The notes: generated by a model not told the origin, from the sequence alone. Shown: positions 51,711 to 63,012, counted from the stretch's first letter. The stretch is 64,000 nt of DNA from Planosporangium mesophilum (GCF_016863255.1 NZ_BOON01000006.1:186001-250000); one strand, 5' to 3'. A program made the numbers and translations.

Positions 51711-53702
51711 GTGACCGCCGCGACCACCTCCCCCGCCGCCCGCCGTGACCGCCGCGATCGGCCCGGCGTCGCAGAGTTGCTCGCCGCCGCCGTCGGCGCG
51801 GTGCCCAGCGGGGTCGACCGGCCGGGCCAGCGGCAGATGGCCGAGGCGGTCGCGCACGCGGCCGACTCCGGCGAACACCTCCTGGTGCAGGCCGGCACCG
51901 GTACCGGCAAGTCGCTGGCGTACCTGGTCCCGGCGCTGCTGGTGGACGGGCCGGTGGTGGTGTCGACCGCGACGCTCGCGCTCCAGTCCCAGCTCGTCGA
52001 CCACGACCTGCCGCGGCTGACGGAGGCCGTCGAGCCGCTGCTCGGCCGTCGCCCCACCTTCGCCGTGCTCAAGGGCCGCCACCACTACGTGTGCATGGCC
52101 CGGCTGGACAACAGCTCGGCCGACGAGCCCGGCGACACCCTCTTCGGTGGCAACGACGGCGGCGGCACCAAGTGGCTCGGCGAGGCCGGCCGGCTGGGCA
52201 AGCAGATCCAGCGGCTGCGCGACTGGGCGATGGAGACCGACACCGGCGACCGGGACGAACTGGACCCGGGCGTCGACGACTCGGCCTGGCGGCTGGCGTC
52301 GATGCCGGCGCGCGAGTGCGTCGGGGCCGCCCGCTGCCCGTACGGCAACGAGTGCTTCGCCGAGGCGGCCCGGCAACGGGCCCGGGAAGCCGACATCGTC
52401 GTCACCAACCACAGCCTGCTCGCCATCGACATGCTCGCGGGCCGGCACATCGTGCCGCCGCACAAGCTGCTCATCGTGGACGAGGCGCACGAGCTCGCCG
52501 ACCGGGTCTCCTCGGCGGCGCAGGCCGAACTGTCGCCCGACGCGCTGGACCGGGCGGCCCGGCGGACCCGTACCCACATCGACGCGGAGAACTACGAGGG
52601 ACTGGTCGAGGCGGGCGACGCCCTCGCCGTCGGGCTCGCCGACGTGCCGGCGGGGCGGCTCACCACGGGACTTCCCCCGGCGCTCGCGGAGGCGCTGACC
52701 CTGCTCGACGGCGCCACCCGGCGGTGCCTGGACAACATCGGGGAGGTCAAGTCCGACGACCCGGACCCGGTGCGCAAGCAGCAGTCCAAGGCGGTCCTGA
52801 CCGACCTGTCCAACACGGCGCAGCGACTGCTGGAGTTCTCCGCGCACGACGTCGCGTGGGTGGAGAAGGACGACCGGGGCCGGCGCGCGGTCGTCGTCGC
52901 ACCCCTGTCGGTCGCCGGTACGCTCTCCACCCACCTGTACGACGAGCGCACCGTCGTCGCCGCGTCGGCGACGCTCGCCCTGGGCGGCAAGTTCGACACC
53001 GTCGCCAAGGGCCTCGGACTCGACGACGAGACCGACTGGACCTCGCTCGACGTCGGATCGCCGTTCGACTATCCCCGCCAGGGCATCCTGTACGTGGCCG
53101 CGCACCTGCCGCGCCCGACCGCCTCCGGCCTGTCGGAGCCGGCCGCCGAGGAGATGGTCGGGCTCGTCGAGGCCCTCGGCGGGCGTGCGCTCGGGCTCTT
53201 CTCCAGCCGCCGCGCGGCCGAACGCGCCGCCGAGGTGCTGCGCGAGCGCACCGACCTGACGATCCTCCTGCAGGGCGAGGAGGCGCTGCCGCTGCTGGTC
53301 CGCCGCTTCCGCGAAGACCGCAACAGCTGCCTGCTCGGCGTCATGTCGCTGTGGCAGGGCGTGGACGTACCGGGCGACGCGTGCCAACTGGTCCTCATCG
53401 ACCGGCTGCCGTTCCCCCGCCCCGACGAGCCGCTCGCCGCGGCCCGGTCGGCGGCGGTCGACGCGGCCGGCGGCTCGGGCTTCGCGGCGGTCAGCGTGCC
53501 GATCGCGGCCGTACGCCTGGCGCAGGGCGCCGGCCGGCTGATCCGGAGCGCCGGCGACCGCGGTGTGGTCGCGGTGCTCGACTCCCGGCTCGAGACGGCG
53601 AAGGGGTACGGCGGCTTCCTGCGCCGCACCCTGCCGCCGTTCTGGTACACCACCAAGCCCGAGGTGGTACGGGCCGCCCTGAAGCGACTCGGCGCTAGTT
53701 GA
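51711..53702 (+). CDS. DinG/XPD-like ATP-dependent DNA helicase
   Basis: A 663-residue superfamily 2 helicase. Walker A is AGTGTGKS (about 61-68), the DEAH box is LLIVDEAHELADR, and four cysteines (HHYVCMARL, ECVGAARCPYGNECF) form the iron-sulfur cluster site. C-terminal motifs V and VI are GVMSLWQGVDVPGD and QGAGRLIRSAGDRGVV. It unwinds DNA in repair or R-loop removal. GTG 51711 has TAGCCT 8 bases upstream; the frame is open to 51534 but that part looks non-coding. Confidence 0.93.
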   Translation: MTAATTSPAARRDRRDRPGVAELLAAAVGAVPSGVDRPGQRQMAEAVAHAADSGEHLLVQAGTGTGKSLAYLVPALLVDGPVVVSTATLALQSQLVDHDLPRLTEAVEPLLGRRPTFAVLKGRHHYVCMARLDNSSADEPGDTLFGGNDGGGTKWLGEAGRLGKQIQRLRDWAMETDTGDRDELDPGVDDSAWRLASMPARECVGAARCPYGNECFAEAARQRAREADIVVTNHSLLAIDMLAGRHIVPPHKLLIVDEAHELADRVSSAAQAELSPDALDRAARRTRTHIDAENYEGLVEAGDALAVGLADVPAGRLTTGLPPALAEALTLLDGATRRCLDNIGEVKSDDPDPVRKQQSKAVLTDLSNTAQRLLEFSAHDVAWVEKDDRGRRAVVVAPLSVAGTLSTHLYDERTVVAASATLALGGKFDTVAKGLGLDDETDWTSLDVGSPFDYPRQGILYVAAHLPRPTASGLSEPAAEEMVGLVEALGGRALGLFSSRRAAERAAEVLRERTDLTILLQGEEALPLLVRRFREDRNSCLLGVMSLWQGVDVPGDACQLVLIDRLPFPRPDEPLAAARSAAVDAAGGSGFAAVSVPIAAVRLAQGAGRLIRSAGDRGVVAVLDSRLETAKGYGGFLRRTLPPFWYTTKPEVVRAALKRLGAS

Positions 53703-54987
53703 CCGTCGTCTGGGCCGGGCGGTCGTTGGGAGGCAGCACGACCTCGTCGGGTGGCATCACGACGGGCTGCGCCACCGTCTGACGGTGGTGGCCCACGAGC
53801 CGCCGGATCGCCGTGTTCAGGATGGCGACCAGCGGCACGGCGATCAGCGCACCCATGATCCCGGCCAGCAGCAGGCCGGTCGCGATGGCGAGGATGACCG
53901 CGAGCGGATGGATCGCCACCGCGCGCCCCATGATGAGCGGCTGGAGGATGTGCCCCTCCAACTGCTGGACGAGGACGACCGCGGCCAACACCAGCAGCGC
54001 CGAGACCCAGTCCTTGGTGACCAGTGCCACCAGGACGGCGACCGCGCCCGACACGGTCGCGCCGACGATCGGGATGAAGGCGCCGAGGAACACCAGCGCG
54101 GCGAGCGGGAACGCCAGTTGCACCCGCAGCCCGGCCAGGGCCAGGCCGATGCCGACCGCGTCGATGAACGCCACCAGGACGGTGGCGCGCACGTACGAGA
54201 CGAGCGTCGACCAGGACGCCTCGCCCGCCGCTCCCAACGGTTCGCGGGCCATCGACGGCAGCAGACCGACGACGAATTGCCAGATACGTCGGCCGTCGCG
54301 CAGGAAGAAGAATGTGGTGAACAGCACCAGAAGCGTCGTGAAGAGCACATCGACGGCGGTGGTGGCGGTCGACAGCGCGCCGCTCGTCAGCGTGTCGCGG
54401 TGGCTGTTGAGCCAGTTCTGCGCGGCGTCGGCGATGCCGGTGAGCTGGTCGTTGGACAGGTGCAGCGGCCCGGTACGCAGGCTGCGCTGGATGGTGCGGA
54501 TGCCTTCGGTGGCGTTCGCGGCCAGCGCCGGGAACGAGTTGACGAACTGGGTGACCACGAGCGTCAGTACGCCACCGACTGCGGCGACGCCGCCGATGAG
54601 TACGACGGCCACCGCCAGCGACCGCGGTAGCCGCACCCGTCGGCGCAGCCAGCCGACCGCCGGCGCCAGCAGCGCCGACAACAGCAGCGCGATGCTCACC
54701 GGGATCAGGACGTCCTTGAGCCGCCCGACCAGCCATAAGACCAGCGCGGCTGCGGCGGCCAGCACGAGCAGCCGCCACGACCAGGCGGTCGCGATGCGCA
54801 GACCTCGGGGCACTGCCTCGTCGTCGCGGCTGGTCACCGTGGGCGGCGCCAGTGGCGCAGGCGAGGGCTCGACCGGTACCGGATCCACGGCGGGCTCCTG
54901 GAGATCGGGGGGCGTCACTTCACGGGCGGGTCTAATCGCCGCATACGCCCGACGAATGTTCGCGCGCACTTGCTCAAACTGAGCCAA
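53695..54987 (-). CDS. AI-2E family transporter (PerM-like permease)
   Basis: A 430-residue membrane protein with a Pro-rich cytoplasmic start (about 70 residues), then the AI-2E/UPF0118 pattern of about eight membrane segments. Family blocks are VLIPVSIALLLSALLAPAVG, FFFLRDGRRI, GAFIPIVGATVSG and QQLEGHILQPLIMGRAVAIH. Members export AI-2 or act as sodium/proton antiporters; the role here is open. The start is TTG at 54987 with GGGGAGGAGG upstream. It overlaps the helicase stop by 8 bases. Confidence 0.88.
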   Translation of the reverse strand: MAQFEQVRANIRRAYAAIRPAREVTPPDLQEPAVDPVPVEPSPAPLAPPTVTSRDDEAVPRGLRIATAWSWRLLVLAAAAALVLWLVGRLKDVLIPVSIALLLSALLAPAVGWLRRRVRLPRSLAVAVVLIGGVAAVGGVLTLVVTQFVNSFPALAANATEGIRTIQRSLRTGPLHLSNDQLTGIADAAQNWLNSHRDTLTSGALSTATTAVDVLFTTLLVLFTTFFFLRDGRRIWQFVVGLLPSMAREPLGAAGEASWSTLVSYVRATVLVAFIDAVGIGLALAGLRVQLAFPLAALVFLGAFIPIVGATVSGAVAVLVALVTKDWVSALLVLAAVVLVQQLEGHILQPLIMGRAVAIHPLAVILAIATGLLLAGIMGALIAVPLVAILNTAIRRLVGHHRQTVAQPVVMPPDEVVLPPNDRPAQTTVN

Positions 54988-55057
54988 CGGGACCTCCTCC
55001 CCCTCACAGTAGTGGTTGGGGGCACACCTACCGGATCGTGAAACACCGGTGGCGAGG

Positions 55058-55063
55058 TACCGT
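55058..55063 (+). promoter_or_regulatory. Leaderless -10 element of the Cpn10-like gene
   Basis: TACCGT, 7 bases before GTG 55071. Confidence 0.5.
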
Positions 55064-55070
55064 CACTTTC

Positions 55071-55418
55071 GTGACTGCCGCACCATCGCCCGCCGAAACC
55101 GAGAACGGCCTCCCGATCCGGATGCTTCACGACCGCGTCCTCGTCCGCCTGGAGGGCGACGAGGGCGAGCGCCGGTCGGCGGCGGGCATCGTCATTCCCG
55201 CCACCGCAGCCGTCGGCCGCCGGTTGGCCTGGGCCACCGCCGTGGGGGTCGGGCCGCACGTGCGCTCGATCGTCACCGGCGACCGGGTCCTGTTCGACCC
55301 GGACGACCGCTCCGAGGTCGAGCTCCACGGCAGGCAGTACGTCCTGCTGCGCGAGCGCGACGTGCACGCCGTTGCCGCGCCGCGGGTGGAGCCCGACGCG
55401 ACCGGCCTCTACCTGTAA
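55071..55418 (+). CDS. GroES/Cpn10-fold protein
   Basis: A 115-residue protein with the Cpn10 beta-barrel pattern: IRMLHDRVLVRLEGDEG, SAAGIVIP, ATAVGVGPHVRSIVTGDRVLF and YVLLRERDVHAV. The mobile-loop region (ERRSAAGIVIPATAAVG) differs from classical GroES, and there is no groEL alongside, so it is a stand-alone paralogue of unknown role. GTG 55071 follows a leaderless -10. The last 10 bases overlap the opposing PrsW gene. Confidence 0.85.
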   Translation: MTAAPSPAETENGLPIRMLHDRVLVRLEGDEGERRSAAGIVIPATAAVGRRLAWATAVGVGPHVRSIVTGDRVLFDPDDRSEVELHGRQYVLLRERDVHAVAAPRVEPDATGLYL

Positions 55419-56842
55419 CCGGTCTGCCAGCCCGGATACCCCGGGTATGCCTGTGACGGGTACGCGGGGGGCGGGTACGCCGGGGGCGTCAGCACCACCG
55501 GCACCGGCACGACCGGCTGCTCCGGGGCGTCGAGCGCCCGTACCGCGCCGTCGGGCAACGTCACGTGGTACCGCGCACCGTCCCAGACCGCGCGAGGCGC
55601 GTACGGGTCGCGGCCGGCGAAGACCTTGCGGTACGCGTCGATCGCGGTGAGCAGCCGGCGCTCCTCGGCCAGCGTTTCGTCGACCTCGCCGGGCCCGAGG
55701 CCGACGCCTCGGCGCATCCCGTCGCGCAGCAGCGCCAGCCTGGTCGCGTCGAACTGGTACGCCCGCATCGCCTTGGCGCCGGGGTCACCGGCGACCCGGC
55801 GAGCCCAGCGGCGGGCGGCCAACCGCCGGCCGAGGGTACCGAGCGCCGCCGCCTCCGGCGGGGAGAACCAACCCGCGTGCACGTAGTCGCCGATCACCCG
55901 CTCGGTCAGCCTGCCCTCGGCGCCACGCAGCCACAGGACGAACCCGACCATCCCGAGGAAGATCGGCATCATCACCGCGAAGTACCCGTACAGCATGATC
56001 AGCATCTGCTCGGACTGCACGGCGAGCGTGGACATCAGGTTCCAGGTGCCGTGCAGCATCATCGCGACGATCAGCCCGGCGAGCGGCGCGAGCCAGCGCA
56101 CCCGGCGGTCGGCGGCCCGGGCGGCGACGCCCAGCCCGATGCCGGTCATCGAGGTGAACAGCGGATGGGCGAAGCCGCTCATCAGGATCCGGGCGATGAA
56201 CACCGCGACCACGGCGGTGGCGCCCGCCAGCGGGCCGTTCTTGTCGGCGTTCGCCGCGTACCCGTGCCCGCCGAGGTAGAGGATGTTCTCCACCATCGCG
56301 AACCCGGTGGCCGACAGTCCGCAGTAGACGATCGCGTCGATCAGACCGGAGAAGGTACGGCGTCGCACGGCGAACAGCAGCATCGGGCCGAGCGCCTTCA
56401 TCGTCTCCTCGACGAACGGTGCCACCAGCACGGCGACCAGCCCGTCCGGCAGCCCCCATTGCGAGAACAGCCTGCTGGCCATGGTGTTGACGAGGAGGGC
56501 GATGCCGGTCGCCACGCAGGCGCCCCAGCCGAAGCAGAACGCCAAGTACTTGACCGGCTCCGGTTCGTAGCGGTCCAGCCAGAGGAACGAGAAGACCAGC
56601 AGCGGTACCGGCAAGATCGCCGCCACGATGCCGACCGTCAGCGCGACCGGGCCGATCTGCCATCCGACGTACGTCAGCACCGCGAGACCGCTGAGTGCGA
56701 TCAGGGCGATCACGCCGCCGAGCAGCGCGCCCCGGCGCCAGTCCAGCCGCTTCGGCGGCGGGGGCGCGGCGGCGAGGACCATTCCCGGGCTCGGGTACGC
56801 CTGGGTCGGGTTGGGGGTCCCGCCGGGTGGAAGGTCACTCAT
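55409..56842 (-). CDS. PrsW-family intramembrane metalloprotease
   Basis: A 477-residue protein with a Pro/Tyr-rich N-terminus and about eight membrane segments. The PrsW motifs are visible: WLDRYEPEPVKY, APFVEETMKALGP (EExxK), GFAMVENILYLG (FxxxEN), FAHPLFTS and MLHGTWNLM, which hold the zinc-site Glu and His residues. PrsW cleaves membrane anti-sigma factors in Bacillus, but its target here is unknown. About 150 cytoplasmic residues at the C-terminus end in a Pro/Tyr repeat. The start has a leaderless -10. Confidence 0.92.
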   Translation of the reverse strand: MSDLPPGGTPNPTQAYPSPGMVLAAAPPPPKRLDWRRGALLGGVIALIALSGLAVLTYVGWQIGPVALTVGIVAAILPVPLLVFSFLWLDRYEPEPVKYLAFCFGWGACVATGIALLVNTMASRLFSQWGLPDGLVAVLVAPFVEETMKALGPMLLFAVRRRTFSGLIDAIVYCGLSATGFAMVENILYLGGHGYAANADKNGPLAGATAVVAVFIARILMSGFAHPLFTSMTGIGLGVAARAADRRVRWLAPLAGLIVAMMLHGTWNLMSTLAVQSEQMLIMLYGYFAVMMPIFLGMVGFVLWLRGAEGRLTERVIGDYVHAGWFSPPEAAALGTLGRRLAARRWARRVAGDPGAKAMRAYQFDATRLALLRDGMRRGVGLGPGEVDETLAEERRLLTAIDAYRKVFAGRDPYAPRAVWDGARYHVTLPDGAVRALDAPEQPVVPVPVVLTPPAYPPPAYPSQAYPGYPGWQTGYR

Positions 56843-56848
56843 CCCGTC

Positions 56849-56854
56849 AGCCTA
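56849..56854 (-). promoter_or_regulatory. Leaderless -10 element of the PrsW gene
   Basis: TAGGCT on the minus strand, 6 bases before ATG 56842. Confidence 0.55.
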
Positions 56855-56898
56855 GTCAGGGCGGCCGTGCGGCAGGTCCCCCGCACGACCACCCTTCG

Positions 56899-57798
56899 TC
56901 AAGCCGGCACCCTGGGACCCGGCTCGCACAGGCCGGCCATCAGGTCGCCGTACTTGTCCACCCGCTTGAGCACGGCCGGCGCGGTCAGCTTGGCCGGTAC
57001 CACCCTCATGGACTCGACCTCTTCCCACCGCAGCGGCGTCGACACCGTCGGCGTCGGCTGGGCCCGCAGCGAGTACGGCGTGACCGTCGTCTTCGCCGCG
57101 TTGTTCTGGCTCCAGTCGATGAAGACCTTGCCCGGGCGCAGGCTCCTGGTCATCCGGGACAGAACCAGATCCGGATGGGCGCGCTCCAGCTCCCGCGCGA
57201 TGCGCTTGGCGTACGCGCTGACCTCGTCGGCCGACTGCTCCCCCGAGATCGGGCAGGCGAGCTGCATCCCCTTCTTGCCGGAGGTCTTCGGGTACGAGTC
57301 GATCCCGTCGTCCGCGAGGCGGTCCCGCATGAGCAGCGCCACCTGGCAGCACTCCTTGATACCGGCCGGCGGGCCCGGGTCGAGGTCGACGATCAGCCGG
57401 TCGGGCCCGTCGGAGTCGACCCTCCACTGCGGGGTGTGCAGCTCCAGGGCGGCGAGGTTGGCCAACCAGACCAGGGTGGGCAGGTCGTCGCAGACGACGT
57501 ACTCGACCATCTCCCGCTCCTTGGTGGAGCCGGGCGAGGGCAGCGTCACGGTCCGGACCCACTCCGGGGTACCGGCGGGGGCGTTCTTCTCGAAGAAGCC
57601 CTTGCCCGCGACGCCGTTCGGGTACCGGATCCGGGTCACCGGGCGGTCGCGCAGGTGCGGCAGGATCGCCGGGGCGACCCGGGTGTAGTAGTCGATGACC
57701 TCGCCCTTGGTGAAGCCGGCCTCCGGGTAGAGAACCTTGTCCAGGTTGGACAGCTCCAACTCCCGGCCGTCCACCTTGACCGTCACCCGATCACTCAT
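56899..57798 (-). CDS. LigD polymerase/primase-domain protein (NHEJ)
   Basis: A 299-residue stand-alone AEP-type polymerase. The metal-binding DxD is in LIVDLDPG, and SGKKGMQLACPI and LDKVLYPEAGFTKGEV are conserved LigD PolDom blocks. It fills gaps with ribonucleotides during end joining. The start overlaps the ligase gene by 8 bases. No nuclease (PE) domain is encoded nearby. Confidence 0.93.
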   Translation of the reverse strand: MSDRVTVKVDGRELELSNLDKVLYPEAGFTKGEVIDYYTRVAPAILPHLRDRPVTRIRYPNGVAGKGFFEKNAPAGTPEWVRTVTLPSPGSTKEREMVEYVVCDDLPTLVWLANLAALELHTPQWRVDSDGPDRLIVDLDPGPPAGIKECCQVALLMRDRLADDGIDSYPKTSGKKGMQLACPISGEQSADEVSAYAKRIARELERAHPDLVLSRMTRSLRPGKVFIDWSQNNAAKTTVTPYSLRAQPTPTVSTPLRWEEVESMRVVPAKLTAPAVLKRVDKYGDLMAGLCEPGPRVPA

Positions 57799-58723
57799 CG
57801 ACCACTTCTTCCGGAGCCTTGTCCCGCCGCAGCCGTAGGAAGCGGGGGAACCTCAGCCGCCCGTCGCGGGTACGCTGCGAAAACTTGACCTCGACCACCA
57901 CCTGGGGTCGTACCCAGATCGCGGTCCGGGAATCCTCCCGGGGCAGCGGCTGCTCGAACGGCGGGGCGGCGGTGATCAGCGGCCTCAGCTCCGCGACCAG
58001 CTCCCGCTGAGCCGCGTCGGAGATCCCTCCGCCGACCCGCCCCCGGAAGACGAGGCCGCCCGGCGCCGGTACGCCTACCAGCAGCCCACCGATGGGGCGG
58101 ACCCCCGGTCGCCAGCCGCCCACCACGAAGTCGCCGGTCAGCTCCGACTTCACCTTGACCCAGTCCGGCGAGCGCAGTCCCGGCCGGTACGGGGCGGCCA
58201 GCCGCTTGGCGACCACGCCCTCCAGCCCGTGCTCGCGGCTCGCCGCCCGGGTGGCCGGGCCGTCGTCGAACGCCGGCGGCACCAACCACCGGCCGCCGGG
58301 CGGGCCCAGCTCGTCCAGCAGGGCGCGGCGCTCCGCGTACGGCACCTCGAGCAGGTCGACGCCGGCGAACCGGAGCACATCGAAGATCAGGTACGTCACC
58401 GGGATCGTGGCCGCCAGCCGGGCCGCCTTGTGCTTGTCGCGTACGTGCATCCGCTCGGCCAGGTCGCGAAAGGACGGCCGGCCGGCGGCGTTCATGACGA
58501 CGATCTCCCCGTCGAAGACCGCGTCGCCCACGTCCGTCGCGGCGGTGAGCTCGGGGTACCCGGCGCTGATGTCGTTGCCGCGACGGCCGAAGAGCCGGAC
58601 GCCCCGCTCGTCGCAGACCGCGATCGCGCGGACCCCGTCCCACTTCAGCTCGTACCCCCAGCCCGGACCGGCCGGGAGCGCACCCGCCGTGGCGAGCATG
58701 GGCGCGAATGGCGAGCCGGACAC
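57791..58723 (-). CDS. ATP-dependent DNA ligase of NHEJ (LigD ligase domain)
   Basis: A 310-residue ligase. The adenylation lysine is in YELKWDGVRAIA, with FDGEIVVMN (motif III), LEGVVAKRL (motif IV) and PDWVKVKSELTGDFVVGGW (motif V). The OB domain ends FSQRTRDGRLRFPRFLRLR. It seals breaks with Ku and the neighbouring polymerase. The GTG start follows TAGCAT by 6 bases, and the promoter faces that of ku. Confidence 0.94.
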   Translation of the reverse strand: MSGSPFAPMLATAGALPAGPGWGYELKWDGVRAIAVCDERGVRLFGRRGNDISAGYPELTAATDVGDAVFDGEIVVMNAAGRPSFRDLAERMHVRDKHKAARLAATIPVTYLIFDVLRFAGVDLLEVPYAERRALLDELGPPGGRWLVPPAFDDGPATRAASREHGLEGVVAKRLAAPYRPGLRSPDWVKVKSELTGDFVVGGWRPGVRPIGGLLVGVPAPGGLVFRGRVGGGISDAAQRELVAELRPLITAAPPFEQPLPREDSRTAIWVRPQVVVEVKFSQRTRDGRLRFPRFLRLRRDKAPEEVVDE

Positions 58724-58729
58724 ACCTCG

Positions 58730-58735
58730 ATGCTA
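58730..58735 (-). promoter_or_regulatory. Leaderless -10 element of the ligase-polymerase operon
   Basis: TAGCAT on the minus strand, 6 bases before GTG 58723. Confidence 0.5.
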
Positions 58736-58894
58736 AGGGTTCACCGCGAGCCGTCGATGGATGGTCAGAACGGCGAATACCTCGCGCTGAGCGCGTCTCC
58801 GATGCGATCCTGGACAGGCTGGCTGCTCAGGGGACGTATCGGCGGCGTCCGGCGGGGGTAGTAGCCAACGGCGGGATTGAAGGGGGTAACGGGG

Positions 58895-59941
58895 ATGCGG
58901 TCCATCTGGAAGGGGGCGGTCTCGTTCGGGCTGGTGTCCATCTCGGTCAAGCTGTACTCGGCCACCGAGGAGAAGGACATCCGCTTCCACCAGGTCCACC
59001 GCAGCGACGGTGGCCGGATCCGCTACAAGCGGACCTGTTCGGTGTGCGGCGAGGAGGTCACCTACGACGACATCGCCAAGGGGTACGACCTCGGCGGCGG
59101 CGAGATGGTGATCCTCACCGATGAGGACTTCGCCGACCTGCCCCTGACCACGAGCCGCGCGATCGACGTGCTGGAGTTCGTACCCGCCGAGCAGATCGAT
59201 CCGATCCTGTACGCCAAGGCGTACTACCTGGAGCCCGACAAGTCGGCAACCAAGCCGTACGCGCTGCTGCGCGATGCCCTGACCAGCACCGACCGGGTCG
59301 CGGTCGTGAAGGTGGCGCTGCGCCAGCGTGAGCAGTTGGCGGCCCTGCGGGTACGCGACGGCGTGCTCGTCCTGAACACCATGCTGTGGCCCGACGAGGT
59401 GCGCAAACCCGACTTCGAGTTCCTCGGCGACGACGTCGAGGCGCGGCCGGCGGAACTGGCGATGGCCGGCTCGCTGATCGAGTCGATGGCGGCGGACTTC
59501 GACCCGGACCAGTACACCGACAACTACCGGGCGGCTCTGCAGGAGGTCATCGACGCGAAGGTCGACGGCCGTGAGGTGGTCGCTCCCGAGGAGGAGGAGC
59601 CGGCCCAGACCGGCGCGGTCGACCTGATGGCCGCGCTGCGCGCCTCGGTCGAGCGCGCCCGGCGCGCCCGTGGCGAGTCGGCCGGCGGCGACGCGGGCGA
59701 GCCGACCCCGATCAGCTCCGCCCGCTCCGCGGCCAAGAAGACCGCGAAGGCCGCACCGGCTGCGGCAACCAAGAAGACGGCGGCAGCCAAGAAGGCGACC
59801 CCGGCCAAGAAGACCGCGGTGGCAAAGAAGACCGAGCCGGCGAAGAAGACGGCAGCGGCGAAGAAGGCCGAACCCGCCAAGAAGAGCGCGGCGAAGAAGG
59901 CGACACCGGCCAAGAAGGCAGCCGCCCGCAAGTCCGCCTAG
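58895..59941 (+). CDS. ku: Ku protein with histone H1-like tail
   Basis: A 348-residue DNA-end-binding homodimer subunit. The Ku core (about 1-255) starts MRSIWKGAVSFGLVSISVKL and contains HRSDGGRIRYKRTCSVCGEE and KPYALLRDAL. The last 74 residues are a Lys/Ala/Pro tail of AKK-T/P-A repeats like histone H1, seen in some actinobacterial Ku proteins and thought to aid DNA binding. ATG 58895 has AAGGGGGTAACG upstream. It is divergent from the LigD parts. Confidence 0.95.
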   Translation: MRSIWKGAVSFGLVSISVKLYSATEEKDIRFHQVHRSDGGRIRYKRTCSVCGEEVTYDDIAKGYDLGGGEMVILTDEDFADLPLTTSRAIDVLEFVPAEQIDPILYAKAYYLEPDKSATKPYALLRDALTSTDRVAVVKVALRQREQLAALRVRDGVLVLNTMLWPDEVRKPDFEFLGDDVEARPAELAMAGSLIESMAADFDPDQYTDNYRAALQEVIDAKVDGREVVAPEEEEPAQTGAVDLMAALRASVERARRARGESAGGDAGEPTPISSARSAAKKTAKAAPAAATKKTAAAKKATPAKKTAVAKKTEPAKKTAAAKKAEPAKKSAAKKATPAKKAAARKSA

Positions 59942-59978
59942 AGCCGACCGTCGGTACCCATGATCCTGAAGGATTCGG

Positions 59979-61163
59979 TCAGGAGAAGCGGGCGGCCAGG
60001 TCGCGCAGGCGGCCGGCGGTCGAGGTCAGGTCGGTAACCGTACGGAGGGTCTCCGCCGATACGCCGCGCACCTCCTCGGCGGCCCGCCCGGCGCCCCCGA
60101 TCGCGTCGCCGATCCGGGCCGAGGTGTCGCTGACCGTACCGGCGCCCTGCGCCATGGCACCGATCGCAGCGGTCTGCTCCTCGATCGCGCCGGCGATGCT
60201 GACCTGGTGCTCGCCGATGAGCCGGATGACGTCGGCGAAGCCGGTCACCGCGGCGACGGCCTCGTCGGTGTCGTGCTGGATGGCGTCCACCCGCCGGGAG
60301 ATCTCCTCCGTGGCGTCGGCCGTCATCTGCGCCAGCTCCTTCACCTCACCGGCCACGATCGCGAAGCCGCGCCCGGCCTCGCCGGCCCGGGCCGCCTCGA
60401 TGGTGGCGTTCAGGGCCAGCAGGTTGGTCTGGGCGGCGATCGCGTTGATGGACCGCACCACCTCACCGATGGCCAGGCTGGATTCCCGCAGCCGGGCCAC
60501 GTTGGCCGTGGCCTCCTCGACGTTCGCCACGGCGTCGTCGGTCGAGCGGGACACCGCGGTGGTGTTGGCGCTGACCTCCCCGATGGCCTGACGCAACTGC
60601 TCGGTACCGGTGGCGATCGACTCCACCTCGTGGTTCGCCCGGCGGGCCGACTCCGTCGCCGTCCCCAGCTCGACCGCGGTCGCCTCGGCCGCCGAGGCCA
60701 TGGTCGCGCTGACGGCCTCCAGGTCGACGGACGACCTGTCCAGCTCATCGATGGCCTGCCGCATGCCGCGTACCGTCGTCTCGAACTGGGTGATCATGGT
60801 GTTGAACGCGACGCCCATCTGGTGCAGCTCGTCCTTACCGGCGATGGTCATCCGGGGTGACAGATCACCGGTGGCGGCGATTGCGATCACCCGGGCGGCG
60901 TGCTTCAGCGCCCCGATGACGCTGACCCACGTCGACGCCTGCATGAACAGGCCGACCGGCACGAGCACGATCGGCACCCACAGCGCCAGCGCGGCCAGGA
61001 GGTCGAGCTCGGCGCGGGCGGCCGAGCCGGCCGGCAGTGCCGCGGCGATCGAATGCGCGACCGACCGGGCGTACAGGCCGAAACCGATGAAGCCGCCGAC
61101 GAGCAGGAGTATGGCGATAGCGGAGCGCAGCTTGACCGGTAAACGGCCGACCAGAGCGAACAC
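59979..61163 (-). CDS. Methyl-accepting chemotaxis protein without sensor domain
   Basis: A 394-residue transducer with two membrane segments ([18 protein letters not shown] and [19 protein letters not shown]) separated by only about 25 residues, so no outer ligand domain. A HAMP region ([20 protein letters not shown]) and the signalling hairpin [20 protein letters not shown] with [16 protein letters not shown] follow. GTG 61163 is chosen because GGAGG lies 5 bases upstream. No che gene lies nearby. Confidence 0.92.
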   Translation of the reverse strand: MFALVGRLPVKLRSAIAILLLVGGFIGFGLYARSVAHSIAAALPAGSAARAELDLLAALALWVPIVLVPVGLFMQASTWVSVIGALKHAARVIAIAATGDLSPRMTIAGKDELHQMGVAFNTMITQFETTVRGMRQAIDELDRSSVDLEAVSATMASAAEATAVELGTATESARRANHEVESIATGTEQLRQAIGEVSANTTAVSRSTDDAVANVEEATANVARLRESSLAIGEVVRSINAIAAQTNLLALNATIEAARAGEAGRGFAIVAGEVKELAQMTADATEEISRRVDAIQHDTDEAVAAVTGFADVIRLIGEHQVSIAGAIEEQTAAIGAMAQGAGTVSDTSARIGDAIGGAGRAAEEVRGVSAETLRTVTDLTSTAGRLRDLAARFS

Positions 61164-61237
61164 GGGAACCTCCACCGGGTACGGGTTGATTGGATATCGA
61201 CGGGACCCGTACCCGACAGTAGGTCATGTGAGACAGA

Positions 61238-62884
<1,647 letters not shown>

Positions 62885-62890
62885 ACCCAG

Positions 62891-62896
62891 AAGTTA
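62891..62896 (-). promoter_or_regulatory. Leaderless -10 element of the acyl-CoA ligase
   Basis: TAACTT on the minus strand, 6 bases before ATG 62884; weaker than the others. Confidence 0.4.
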
Positions 62897-62960
62897 GTGG
62901 TCGAGGTCACAGATCCGGAAGGGCCGATCGGTCAGGTCCACCAAATGGTGATCAAGCAAA

Positions 62961-62995
62961 ACGACGGGCTGTGCGGCACCCGCACAACCCGTCGT
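62961..62995 (-). terminator. Rho-independent terminator of the MFS gene
   Basis: On the minus strand, ACGACGGGTTGTGCGG pairs with CCGCACAGCCCGTCGT (one G-U) around a 3-base loop and is followed by TTTTGCTT. It is the only hairpin here with a U-tract. Confidence 0.85.
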
Positions 62996-63012
62996 CGACG
63001 TTCTCCGTACCG

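Noticed and set aside
55565-57688. A 707-codon open frame on the plus strand
   Set aside because: It lies opposite PrsW and the LigD polymerase gene, has low-complexity Arg/Gly/His-rich translation and no family similarity. It is a high-GC antisense shadow.
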